From Puccinia triticina (Eukaryota > Basidiomycota > Pucciniomycetes > Pucciniales > Pucciniaceae): a DNA stretch of 64,000 nucleotides. Location: positions 124,001-188,000 of the forward strand of contig NC_070571.1 in the NCBI RefSeq assembly GCF_026914185.1, given 5' to 3'. Shown one piece after another: positions 45,881 through 57,904 of this stretch. How positions within the stretch are numbered: the first letter of the stretch is position 1; the number at the start of each line of letters is the position of its first letter. The notes beneath the pieces are model-generated. The model was not told the DNA's origin. It did no database searches and saw only the letters and a program-made list of their open reading frames with translations. The position numbers were made by a program, and so were the translations under genes.

Positions 45881-45884
45881 CCGG

Positions 45885-46440
45885 TACCGGCAAGCTTTGC
45901 GGGTTGCAAGGATCTTCCCGCTAGCAACGCTGTAAACCTTACCGGATCTCCGCCCGCTGTTAGCAGGGAGAAGGAAGGGAAAATTCTTGCCCCACCCTCC
46001 CACCCAGTTGAAGCTCCCAACCGCCCTTTGGGTTCAGACCTTAGGGATTGTGATGCAGCCTAAGGTAAGGAAGAAGACACTGTTCCTTAGTGACAACAGT
46101 CTTAAGGAATTTCTACTCCTAGACACTCCTCTCTTCTGGGCGGCCTACAGAGCCACCCAAAACAAAGAAGAAAGGAAGAAAGACCTAAGAACCTTCCTCC
46201 CTTTTAACCTATACTCAGATGACTTCGAGAGACCAAACAAGCCTCTCTGGCCATCCTAGACAAAATTACATTGTTGTTGAAAAATTTCAAGGAAGTAGAG
46301 GGTATACTTCCCCTAACCTTCAGATGCGCCTCACTTAGCGGTGGATTGGATCTCCAAGTCAATTATTGGTGCGCAGCAGTCTTAGTGCTCAGTGGAGGAC
46401 TCCCCTTGATTTACACGGCTGTGTAAAGTCAGATTTGGCA
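45885..46440 (+). pseudogene. Unrecognised coding-like remnant
   Basis: One frame reads KKTLFLSDNSLKEFLLLDTP-LFWAAYRATQNKEERKKDLR up to 46259; a neighbouring frame then reads ASLAILDKITLLLKNFKEVE-GILPLTFRCASLSG to about 46425. The mixed hydrophobic/charged composition and frame shift suggest decayed coding sequence, perhaps of a retroelement. I cannot name the family. Confidence 0.25.
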
Positions 46441-46499
46441 CTTGTAAAGCCAGATTTTTACACCCTGGTTTTACACGCACTTTTCAGCGGCTAGATCAA

Positions 46500-46875
46500 A
46501 CCAGAACATCCCTCTCAATGGCCGGTACAGACAGGTCATCAAGAGTACACAACCCTCCCTATAGCTGGTCTGTACTGGCCATCCAGAGTACACAACCCTC
46601 TTGATGCCCGGTACAGACCGATCATTGAGGGGGCTCAACCCTCTCGATGCCCGGTCTGTACCGGGCATCAAGAGTACGCAACCTTGATGCCCGGTCTGTA
46701 CCGGTCATCAAGAGGATTCAACCCTCTTGATGCCCGGTATAGACCGGCCATTGAGAGTACGCAACCCTCTAGATGCCCGGTTGAGACCGGCCATCAAGAG
46801 TACACAACACTCTTGATGGCCGGTATAGACTGGTCATCGCAAGGACATAGCCCACTCAATGACCGGCCTGTATAG
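46500..46875. repeat. Hairpin-monomer tandem repeat (GACCGGT type, TACACAACC spacer)
   Basis: About nine units: GATGCCCGGTCTGTACCGGG-CATCAAGAG with AGTACGCAACCCTC spacers. Same hairpin design, different spacer from the Helitron copies. Confidence 0.82.
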
Positions 46876-46948
46876 TGCATCAAGCCTGTCTGGGCACATG
46901 CACAAGTTTGGGGATGAAAAGCCCAAGCCCGCATGGCCGAGCCCAAAC

Positions 46949-49900
46949 ACTGCCAATACGATTGTATTGGATGGCTCCATCCGCAACACGTCGGACGTCT
47001 TGAACCGTTGTTACATCGGCGCAAGCGTCCGACGTAACTTTCTGGCGATGTTACATCGCCGTGGTCCGATTTGAAAAGGCCGGTGGGCGATGTAACATCG
47101 CCGGACATCCCACCGACGCAACCCTTGGTCGATGTTGTGTTGACCAGGTTGTAAACCGACTCAAATGCCCCCCAACTCAACATCGGCCCAAAGCAACATT
47201 GCATCGGCCATCAGCGACGCAATGGGCGACTCAAAATCATGTTGCACCGCTTTTGGATCGGCAGTCGCGAGTCTTCACCAGTATGGCTTGATGCAACCTT
47301 GGCGCTGGTCGACACAACACCGGTTTCGCTCAATACAATATCACTCTAGCTTGATGCAAACCCACCGCAGGTCGACACAATGTCGTTCTCCACCGATGCA
47401 ATATCGGCCTTGCCGATGCAATCTCGGTCAGATGACCCGATGCAATCCCAAGCTCATGACCTGGTTTCTGGACTGTCCAGAAGGCAAATGAAAAGATAAA
47501 AGACGAGCTGACTAGTAGTTAGTGTTTTGCTATCACAGTGGCGAACTGCTATTCACAGAGAAATGATTGACAAAGGTATATGTTCCCCTCCCCACAAAAC
47601 ATCTCCCGTAATCAATCTGCTAATTTACCCCAATCAATTTTTCTTTGCACCATACAAGACCAGGCAGTTCATAGTTTCAGGCATAACTGAGCAGCTGTTT
47701 TTTTTTTTTTTTTAGATCTGCACCAGTGCATCACTTAATGCAGGGAACCCTTCAGAAAGGGGGAAAAAAGGGTGGGAACCCAATCTGTTGAAAATTCATT
47801 GGAAATTGCAGCTTCATAGTGGGAACATTCTCATGCAAAACATGTGTGTTGAAAGAGATTATTGAAATACACATGCCAAGGATAGTTTTCAAATTCATTT
47901 CTACAGGAATTTGAAGAAGGGTATGACAAAGTGTCCTCCCCACTCCATTTGAGTGGATACATGAAAAAAATGCAATGAAATGAAGATTAGTAATGAGAGG
48001 CTTGCTTGATCAAAGAAAAAGGTCAATTAATTTGGTAAAAGCCATCAGGAGGCCCATTGAATATGATGAGTTTTTGAGAGAAGTTGTGGCAGAGAGTCTG
48101 GTATTTCCATGAGATTGAGCCCCAGGGAATCCAGTTTTGAGCTACCCCCTCTCTGGGAGCCCGGTGACCACTTGATGTGGCCCTTCCTGGAAAAACTAAC
48201 AACCAGCCCTTTATTCTTGCTGCTGTGGCACAGATGGGGGGTCATCCATAGGGCCTTTGGGGATTTTCAACTTGTAGCTGTGTTTAATTGATGTGTGCAC
48301 TATATTGTCTTAGTTGCATATGCATAGTACTGGGGCACTTCCAGTCAACTTTGGATAAATCTGGAATTTTATATTTTGTGGGGAAATTTGAAGGTTGGAA
48401 ATCTGGATCAATTAAGTTCTGGGAGCTTCAGGGACCTAGATTTCCCTACAAAATGTAAAATCTGTCTGCTCAGATCTGAATTTCCAGATATCCGGGAGGG
48501 CCTCCAGTGTGCAACATCAAATCAGTTATCAAGGGTTTAAAAAAGGAACAGAACAAGAATGAGATTTAACTATTTCTTGGGGGGACATAATCCCACAGGG
48601 ACCCCAAAGGAGAGGCTTGTCTGCTAAGTCAATCAGACAAAAGGTGCAGAAACTTGTGTGAGGTTGATTTTGAAGATGTATCATCTGACACAAATATAAA
48701 TTGGCCCAGTAGGGTGTTTTAAACATGATGCAGGTTCTAGTTCAGGAGACCTAAATCAAGAAAGCAAAATTCATGCACCATTAACTTTCCATTGAGGTAT
48801 CTTTTGGGTAAAATTAGATTCCGGTCTGCAGTCTCTCTAGACTGTTGCAGGAGTTGAATCAGGCCAAAATGTACTTTGAAGTTGAAAAATAATAATGAAT
48901 AGGGCCCCGGTACTCTGAATATTGCCTCTGGCACTATTAATAGGGAACCTGTACTCTGAATAGTGCCTCTGGCACTATGAATGTGGCCCTGGTACTTTGT
49001 ATAGTGCCTCCGGTACTTTTAATAGTGCCTCCAGTACTCCAAATATTGCCTCTGGTGCTCTTATCAGTCCCTCTGGCACTCTTGGAAGTGCCTCCGGTAC
49101 TCTTAATAGTGCCTCTGGCACTCTTGGAAGTGCCTCTGGCACTATGAATAGTGCCCCGGTACTATGAATAGTGCCCCGGTACTATGAATAGTGCCTCTGG
49201 CACTATGAATAGTGCCCTGGTACTATGAATAGTGCCTCTGGCACTATGAATAATGCCCCGGTACTATGAATAGTGCCTCTGGCACTATGAATAGTGCCCC
49301 GGTACTATGAATAGTGCCTCTGGCACTATGAATAGTGCCCCGGTACTATGAATAGTGCCTCTGGCACTATGAATAGTGCCCCGGTACTATGAATAGTGCC
49401 TCTGGCACTATGAATAGTGCCCCGGTACTATGAATAGTGCCTCTGGCACTATGAATAGTGCCCCGGTACTATGAATAGTGCCTCTGGCACTATGAATAGT
49501 GCCCCGGTACTATGAATAGTGCCTCTGGCACTATGAATAGTGCCCCGGTACTATGAATAGTGCCTCTGGCACTATGAATAGTGCCCCGGTACTATGAATA
49601 GTGCCTCTGGCACTATGAATAGTGCCCCGGTACTATGAATAGTGCCTCTGGCACTATGAATAGTGCCCCGGTACTATGAATAGTGCCTCTGGCACTATGA
49701 ATAGTGCCCCGGTACTATGAATAGTGCCTCTGGCACTATGAATAGTGCCCCGGTACTATGAATAGTGCCTCTGGCACTATGAATAGTGCCCCGGTACTAT
49801 GAATAGTGCCTCTGGCACTATGAATAGTGCCCTGGTACTATGAATAGTGCCTCTGGCACTATGAATAGTGCCCTGGTACTATGAATAGTGCCTCTGGCAC

Positions 49901-52900
49901 TATGAATAGTGCCCCGGTACTATGAATAGTGCCTCTGGCACTATGAATAGTGCCCTGGTACTATGAATAGTGCCCCGGTACTATGAATAGTGCCTCTGGC
50001 ACTATGAATAGTGCCCCGGTACTATGAATAGTGCCTCTGGCACTATGAATAGTGCCCCGGTACTATGAATAGTGCCTCTGGCACTATGAATAGTGCCCCG
50101 GTACTATGAATAGTGCCTCTGGCACTATGAATAGTGCCCCGGTACTATGAATAGTGCCTCTGGCACTATGAATAGTGCCCCGATACTATGAATAGTGCCT
50201 CTGGCACTATGAATAGTGCCCCGGTACTATGAATAGTGCCTCTGGCACTATGAATAGTGCCCCGGTACTATGAATAGTGCCTCTGGCACTATGAATAGTG
50301 CCCCGGTACTATGAATAGTGCCTCTGGCACTATGAATAGTGCCCCGGTACTATGAATAGTGCCTCTGGCACTATGAATAGTGCCCCGGTACTATGAATAG
50401 TGCCTCTGGCACTATGAATAGTGCCCCGGTACTATGAATAGTGCCTCTGGCACTATGAATAGTGCCTCTGGCACTATGAATAGTGCCCCGGTACTATGAA
50501 TAGTGCCCCGGTACTATGAATAGTGCCCCGGTGCCCCGGTACTATGAATAGTGCCTCTGGCACTATGAATAGTGCCCCGGTACTATGAATAGTGCCTCTG
50601 GCACTATGAATAGTGCCCCGGTACTATGAATAGTGCCTCTGGCACTATGAATAGTGCCCCGGTACTATGAATAGTGCCTCTGGCACTATGAATAGTGCCC
50701 CGGTACTATGAATAGTGCCTCTGGCACTATGAATAGTGCCCCGGTACTATGAATAGTGCCTCTGGCACTATGAATAGTGCCCCGGTACTATGAATAGTGC
50801 CTCTGGCACTATGAATAGTGCCCCGGTACTATGAATAGTGCCTCTGGCACTATGAATAGTGCCCCGGTACTATGAATAGTGCCTCTGGCACTATGAATAG
50901 TGCCCCGGTACTATGAATAGTGCCTCTGGCACTATGAATAGTGCCCCGGTACTATGAATAGTGCCTCTGGCACTATGAATAGTGCCCCGGTACTATGAAT
51001 AGTGCCTCTGGCACTATGAATAGTGCCCCGGTACTATGAATAGTGCCTCTGGCACTATGAATAGTGCCCAGGTACTATGAATATATTCATAGTGCCAGAG
51101 GCACTATTCATAGTGCCAGAGGCACTATTCATAGTGCCAGAGGCACTATTCATAGTGCCAGAGGCACTATTCATAGTGCCAGAGGCACTATTCATAGTGC
51201 CAGAGGCACTATTCATAGTGCCAGAGGCACTATTCATAGTACCGGGGCACTATTCATAGTACCTGGGCACTATTCATAGTGCCAGAGGCACTATTCATAG
51301 TACCTGGGCACTATTCATAGTGCCAGAGGCACTATTCATAGTACCTGGGCACTATTCATAGTGCCAGAGGCACTATTCATAGTACCGGGGCACTATTCAT
51401 AGTGCCAGAGGCACTATTCATAGTACCGGGGCACTATTCATAGTGCCAGAGGCACTATTCATAGTACCGGGGCACTATTCATAGTGCCAGAGGCACTATT
51501 CATAGTGCCAGAGGCACTATTCATAGTACCGGGGCACTATTCATAGTGCCAGAGGCACTATTCATAGTACCGGGGCACTATTCATAGTGCCAGAGGCACT
51601 ATTCATAGTACCGGGGCACTATTCATAGTGCCAGAGGCACTATTCATAGTACCGGGGCACTATTCATAGTGCCAGAGGCACTATTCATAGTACCGGGGCA
51701 CTATTCATAGTGCCAGAGGCACTATTCATAGTACCGGGGCACTATTCATAGTGCCAGAGGCACTATTCATAGTACCGGGGCACTATTCATAGTGCCAGAG
51801 GCACTATTCATAGTACCGGGGCACTATTCATATTGCCAGAGGCACTATTCATAGTACCGGGGCACTATTCATAGTGCCAGAGGCACTATTCATAGTACCG
51901 GGGCACTATTCATAGTGCCAGAGGCACTATTCATAGTACCGGGGCACTATTCATAGTGCCAGAGGCACTATTCATAGTACCGGGGCACTATTCATAGTGC
52001 CAGAGGCACTATTCATAGTACCGGGGCACTATTCATAGTGCCAGAGGCACTATTCATAGTACCGGGGCACTATTCATAGTGCCAGAGGCACTATTCATAG
52101 TACCGGGGCACTATTCATAGTGCCAGAGGCACTATTCATAGTACTGGCGCACTATTCATAGTGCCAGAGGCACTATTCATAGTAGCGGGGCACTATTCAT
52201 AGTAGCGGGGCACTATTCATAGTGCCAGAGGCACTATTCATAGTAGCGGGGCACTATTCATAGTGCCAGAGGCACTATTCATAGTAGCGGGGCACTATTC
52301 ATAGTGCCAGAGGCACTATTCATAGTAGCGGGGCACTATTCATAGTGCCAGAGGCACTATTCATAGTAGCGGGGCACTATTCATAGTGCCAGAGGCATTA
52401 TTCATAGTGCCAGAGGCACTATTCATAGTGCCAGAGGCACTTCCAAGAGTGCCAGACGCACTATTAAGAGTACCGGATGCACTTCCAAGAGTGCCAGAGG
52501 GACTATTAAGAGTACCGGATGCACTTCCAAGAGTGCCAGAGGGACTGATAAGAGCACCAGAGGCAATATTTGGAGTACTGGAGGCACTATTAAAAGTACC
52601 GGAGGCACTATACAAAGTACCAGGGCCACATTCATAGTGCCAGAGGCACTATTCAGAGTACAGGTTCCCTATTAATAGTGCCAGAGGCAATATTCAGAGT
52701 ACCGGGGCCCTATTCATTATTATTTTTCAACTTCAAAGTACATTTTGGCCTGATTCAACTCCTGCAACAGTCTAGAGAGACTGCAGACCGGAATCTAATT
52801 TTACCCAAAAGATACCTCAATGGAAAGTTAATGGTGCATGAATTTTGCTTTCTTGATTTAGGTCTCCTGAACTAGAACCTGCATCATGTTTAAAACACCC

Positions 52901-54684
52901 TACTGGGCCAATTTATATTTGTGTCAGATGATACATCTTCAAAATCAACCTCACACAAGTTTCTGCACCTTTTGTCTGATTGACTTAGCAGATAAGCCTC
53001 TCCTTTGGGGTCCCTGTGGGATTATGTCCCCCCAAGAAATAGTTAAATCTCATTCTTGTTCTGTTCCTTTTTTAAACCCTTGATAACTGATTTGATGTTG
53101 CACACTGGAGGCCCTCCCGGATATCTGGAAATTCAGATCTGAGCAGACAGATTTTACATTTTGTAGGGAAATCTAGGTCCCTGAAGCTCCCAGAACTTAA
53201 TTGATCCAGATTTCCAACCTTCAAATTTCCCCACAAAATATAAAATTCCAGATTTATCCAAAGTTGACTGGAAGTGCCCCAGTACTATGCATATGCAACT
53301 AAGACAATATAGTGCACACATCAATTAAACACAGCTACAAGTTGAAAATCCCCAAAGGCCCTATGGATGACCCCCCATCTGTGCCACAGCAGCAAGAATA
53401 AAGGGCTGGTTGTTAGTTTTTCCAGGAAGGGCCACATCAAGTGGTCACCGGGCTCCCAGAGAGGGGGTAGCTCAAAACTGGATTCCCTGGGGCTCAATCT
53501 CATGGAAATACCAGACTCTCTGCCACAACTTCTCTCAAAAACTCATCATATTCAATGGGCCTCCTGATGGCTTTTACCAAATTAATTGACCTTTTTCTTT
53601 GATCAAGCAAGCCTCTCATTACTAATCTTCATTTCATTGCATTTTTTTCATGTATCCACTCAAATGGAGTGGGGAGGACACTTTGTCATACCCTTCTTCA
53701 AATTCCTGTAGAAATGAATTTGAAAACTATCCTTGGCATGTGTATTTCAATAATCTCTTTCAACACACATGTTTTGCATGAGAATGTTCCCACTATGAAG
53801 CTGCAATTTCCAATGAATTTTCAACAGATTGGGTTCCCACCCTTTTTTCCCCCTTTCTGAAGGGTTCCCTGCATTAAGTGATGCACTGGTGCAGATCTAA
53901 AAAAAAAAAAAAACAGCTGCTCAGTTATGCCTGAAACTATGAACTGCCTGGTCTTGTATGGTGCAAAGAAAAATTGATTGGGGTAAATTAGCAGATTGAT
54001 TACGGGAGATGTTTTGTGGGGAGGGGAACATATACCTTTGTCAATCATTTCTCTGTGAATAGCAGTTCGCCACTGTGATAGCAAAACACTAACTACTAGT
54101 CAGCTCGTCTTTTATCTTTTCATTTGCCTTCTGGACAGTCCAGAAACCAGGTCATGAGCTTGGGATTGCATCGGGTCATCTGACCGAGATTGCATCGGCA
54201 AGGCCGATATTGCATCGGTGGAGAACGACATTGTGTCGACCTGCGGTGGGTTTGCATCAAGCTAGAGTGATATTGTATTGAGCGAAACCGGTGTTGTGTT
54301 GACCAGCGCCAAGGTTGCATCAAGCCATACTGGTGAAGACTCGCGACTGCCGATCCAAAAGCGGTGCAACATGATTTTGAGTCGCCCATTGCGTCGCTGA
54401 TGGCCGATGCAATGTTGCTTTGGGCCGATGTTGAGTCGGGGGGCATTTGAGTCGGTTTACGACCTGGTCGACACAACATCGACCAAGGGTTGCGTCGGTG
54501 GGATGTCCGGCGATGTTACATCGCCCACCGGCCTTTTCAAATCGGACCACGGCGATGTAACGTCTGCCATCGCCGATGTAACATCGCCAGACAATTACGT
54601 CGGACGCTTGCGCCGATGTAACAACGGTTCAAAATGTCCGACGTAAGCGCGGATGTAGCCATCCGATACAATCGTATTGGCAGT
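46949..54684. repeat. 7.7-kb palindrome
   Basis: Arms begin ACTGCCAATACGATTGTAT (46949) and end with its inverse (54684). Unique arm sequence 46949-48900 is repeated inverted at 52680-54684 with few differences: short open frames such as 47752-47943, 48045-48245 and 48737-48934 have identical inverted partners at 53669-53860, 53367-53567 and 52678-52875. The right arm has about 25 extra bp near 54555. The core is a minisatellite. No target duplication or transposase was found; it may be a foldback transposon. The outer arms also hold degenerate TTGCATCGG/GATGTAACATCG motifs. Confidence 0.88.
48905..52680. repeat. 3.8-kb minisatellite with inverted halves
   Basis: A 41-bp composite of ACTATGAATAGTGCCTCTGGC and ACTATGAATAGTGCCCCGGT runs in one direction to about 51083 and in the opposite direction after it; the switch is the perfect palindrome ACTATGAATATATTCATAGT (51074-51093). 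Each monomer contains GGCACTAT-GA-ATAGTGCC, an 8-bp stem. Right of the switch eight GCCAGAGGCACTATTCATAGT units run without the CCGG variant, so the two halves are not mirror-perfect. Outermost units are diverged, the inner ones almost identical. Confidence 0.92.
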
Positions 54685-55330
54685 GAAAGTGTGCGTGACA
54701 CACCCGAAACCCCCGCTTGGCACATGGCCAAGTTGTCGGGGTTTGGCACCAAGCCCCGCTGGGCCGAGGCCAAGTGAGGGTGCCACGCCTGCCAAAGATG
54801 CAGGCCATTGAGGAGAAAAGTTCCACTCCTTGATGCAGACCGGTCATCAAGACTTTCTCTTCTTGATGACTGATACAGGTACATATTGACCAGCAAGAAG
54901 GGAGTCGTCTCTCCCTCTTGATGACCGGTTTGCAGACCAACCATTGAGGAGGGGTAGTTCTCTCCTCAATGGGGGCTCTCCTCCCCAAGACTAGCAGTGT
55001 ATCGGCCCTTGATATTGACACATCCAATGGCCGGTACACACATCAGTCTAGATATGTTACCGCGATGATCCCATTGGCCCAGAGCTTGGGGTTGGCCAAG
55101 CGGGACTTGGGCATGTGCCAAGATCCGCCGCCCGCCCGACCTCTCCGATCAAGCCCTCTGGGCACCCCCCAAACCCCCGGTGGCGCTCGGCCGTGCGGGA
55201 CTGGGGCATGTGCCCAGACGCGCTTGATGTACTACACAGCGGGGCGAATTGAGAATCGGTGGCGCGCCCCGTGGGTGTCACAGGCTCAAAGCGCCACTTG
55301 CGCGCCCCCAAAACGCCACACTCGCGCCCC
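54685..55330. other. No gene; hairpin repeats and GC-rich sequence
   Basis: 54830-55050 has GACCGGT-type units. 55070-55330 is GC-rich with GGGACTTGGGCATGTGCC and GGGACTGGGGCATGTGCCC direct repeats. Confidence 0.5.
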
Positions 55331-55332
55331 AA

Positions 55333-55657
55333 CAGTGAGCACTCCCTGAACGCACCCAGGGCTACCCAGGGTCGCCCCTGGGGCCGGTGGCGACACTGGT
55401 ACGCCCTTGGTACGCCTTGGAGACCGGTGACGGCCTGGGGGCGACCTGGTCGCTGCCCCGGCGACGGTCGGGCTGTTGCGCCCTTGGGGCCCTACAGTCA
55501 GCGCTCCCTGAACGCACCTAGGGCTACCCAGGCTCGCCCCCGGGGCAGGTGGGGACACTGGTGTGCCCTCGGTACGCCTCGGAGACCAGTGCTGGCCTGG
55601 GGGCAACCTGGTCGCTGCCCCGGCGGCGGTCGGGCTGTTGCGCCCTTGGGGCCCTGC
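55333..55657. repeat. GC-rich 162-bp tandem duplication
   Basis: Units 55333-55494 and 55495-about 55657 share CTCCCTGAACGCACC, GACCTGGTCGCTGCCCCGG and GGTCGGGCTGTTGCGCCCTT. The 162-codon plus frame and 142-codon minus frame across it are artefacts of stop-poor GC-rich sequence. Confidence 0.8.
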
Positions 55658-55659
55658 AA

Positions 55660-57160
55660 ACCGCCAAAGCGCCCCAAGGGCGTTCCTGACCCCCAAGGGA
55701 TTTCCACCCCCCACAGCCTCAGGTACGGCCTAACGATCACCTTGTGACCACTGCGAGTCAACAACACGGCCTCAATGCAGGTTGCCGAGGCCTCTCACAT
55801 CATTTTTTTCATTTTTTTTTTCTTCTCACAACCACCTCAAAAGATGCTCTGCCACGCGAGAGCCCAAGAAAACAATTTTTTTTTGAACTTTTTTTTTTTG
55901 ACTTTTTTTTCATGATTTTCTCCCAAAAGTGTTGCAAAACACAGGGAAATCTGTTATGAAGCCTTAAATTACTGTCAACCTCCATCGAAGTAGCTGTGTA
56001 GCACTGCCAGCAAACAGGTGACGTAATCCGGGTTTTGTCGCGCTGATGTAATCCAGATTCCAATTCAAACCCGCGCCCCGGGTGTGTCGTCACCTGTTGT
56101 GGATTTTGTCACCTGCCATTCTCAGTGGCAGGTGCAAGACAAAAGCACGACTCCCTCGATGTCCAGTGCTAACCGGTCATCGAGGGGACACACACACCTC
56201 CCTTGATGGCCCGTCTGGACCGGCCATCAAGAGGAACACACAACATTATCTCGTTGGCCGGTCAGTACCGGCCAGCGAGAGTAAGGCACTGCTTGCACTC
56301 TTGATGGCCGCTACTGACCGGTGTGGAACTCCGACCGGTGCTGGGCCGTCGGCAGTTACTGGAAGGGAGAGTTGCGCTGTGCGCTGCCTTCGCGGTGGTC
56401 CGGAAAGTCGAGGATTCTGGGATTTGAAAGGAGTAGCGTTTTGGGAAGGGATTTATTGTGAGACGACGGGAGGTAGATTCCCGTCGGCGGTGTGTTGTTT
56501 GTTAAGGATCTGAGAGAGGGGGGCGGCTAACTGAGCTGGTGAGAAGTGATCTAAACAGAAAAAGGGAGTCTGGAAAGAGGGATTCGGCGCGGCGCTGAGA
56601 GGGTGAACTGAGAAGCTCCGCAAATGTATCGGCAAAACTATGGGATCAATAAACTTCTAGATTTGAGATTCTGAGTCGACGGATGATCTGAGATAAAAAA
56701 AAATTATGGTTCAGACGAAGTCCATGCCGCTCCAAAGCCGGAGTTTGAACTGAACTCAAACCTTGGAGTTGGTGACATGCTACGGACAGGTCATCATACA
56801 CCGCTGAGAGACTCCTGTCCGTACAAGCGGAGGCAGTCGTGTGAGGGGATGGGTGCTGTTTAGGCTGCCCTCGTGGCTGGGTGGTCCATGGTGATGAGCG
56901 CTGAAAATGGGGGGGATCAGGGATAGCTATTGGGTTTTGGGTGGTTTTGAGAAGTTTGCCGGGGGTTTGGATCCTCGGCGGCGGTTGTTTTGTTTGAGGG
57001 GAAGGGAGATGTGATCTTAAGGAAGAGGAAGGAAAAAGATCCGGAAAACTCTGATGAAGGATGATTGGCGGGCGGAGCCCGTAAGTTGAAACTCTGAAGA
57101 TAGGATCTATAAGCTCAGTGATGGTCCGTATTCTGGGGATCAGAATGCCATGGCCACCCA
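55660..57160. other. No supported gene
   Basis: Contains T-rich runs (55803-55910), GACCGGT-type hairpin units (56155-56325) and a TGTGGAACTCCGACC motif at 56322 after CCGG that resembles the end of the NCGN-site LTR families. 56340-57160 may be part of the Gypsy 3' LTR; no border is proven. Confidence 0.4.
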
Positions 57161-57600
57161 TCATCCAAGTTCGAGCTGAACTTGGACTCCGGGTGACATG
57201 TCACATACATTTCATCACATCCTCCGCGCGCTACACGCGCACACACTCACAACAAACAAGAGAAGCAGGAAAAGAGAACATAACACAAAGAAACAAGAAA
57301 AGCACAGTGAGATGAGGCAGAAAGAAGAGAGCCAGAGAGAAGAAAGGAAGAAAGAAAAGAGGAGACAGAAAACACTCAAGACAGGCAAAAACAAACAGAA
57401 AGAGACAGAAACCAGAAACAAAACAAGGAAATAAACCCACAGCACATGCTGTGTTAGGACCAAGAAAAATGAAAGAGTTAGATGGCAGGGGACAGGGGAA
57501 GTGAAAGAGGGGAAGGAGTATGGAAGAGAAGGGGGTGGAAGATGAGGAGAGGGAAAAGGAAGGGAAAAGGGGAAGATCTTGAGAAGGGAGCCAGTTGAAA

Positions 57601-57669
57601 GTGGGAAGGTGGAAAGTGGGAAGGTGGAAAGTGGGAAGGTGGAAAGTGGGAAGGTGGAAAGTGGGAAGA
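57601..57669. repeat. 15-bp tandem repeat, 4.6 copies
   Basis: GTGGGAAGGTGGAAA in the probable Gypsy LTR, within a purine-rich tract. The 311- and 248-codon minus frames here are pyrimidine-strand artefacts. Confidence 0.85.
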
Positions 57670-57904
57670 TGATGGAAAGAGGGTGAATTCTTGAAGGTCT
57701 TGAGGATCTTGATGAGTCTTGAGGAGTGAGAAGCGAGTGGAGTCTTGGTCTTGATGTTGCTGGCGGCGGTGATGCTCCTGAATAGCTGGCCACGAGAGGG
57801 GCCACCACATTCACCCACCACTTGGAGTCTGTCCCCAGACTCCTTCGACGGATTCGCGGCCAAGAGAGAGAGGGAAAACCTAAAGAAAGCGGAAAGAGGA
57901 GGGG

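Noticed and set aside
51055..51279. Repetitive open frames in the minisatellite as proteins
   Set aside because: They occur on both strands and in several frames because the unit lacks stops; no conservation of one frame.
55259..55747. 162-codon GC-rich frame as a gene
   Set aside because: It spans a tandem duplication, has an open antisense frame as well, and no domain.
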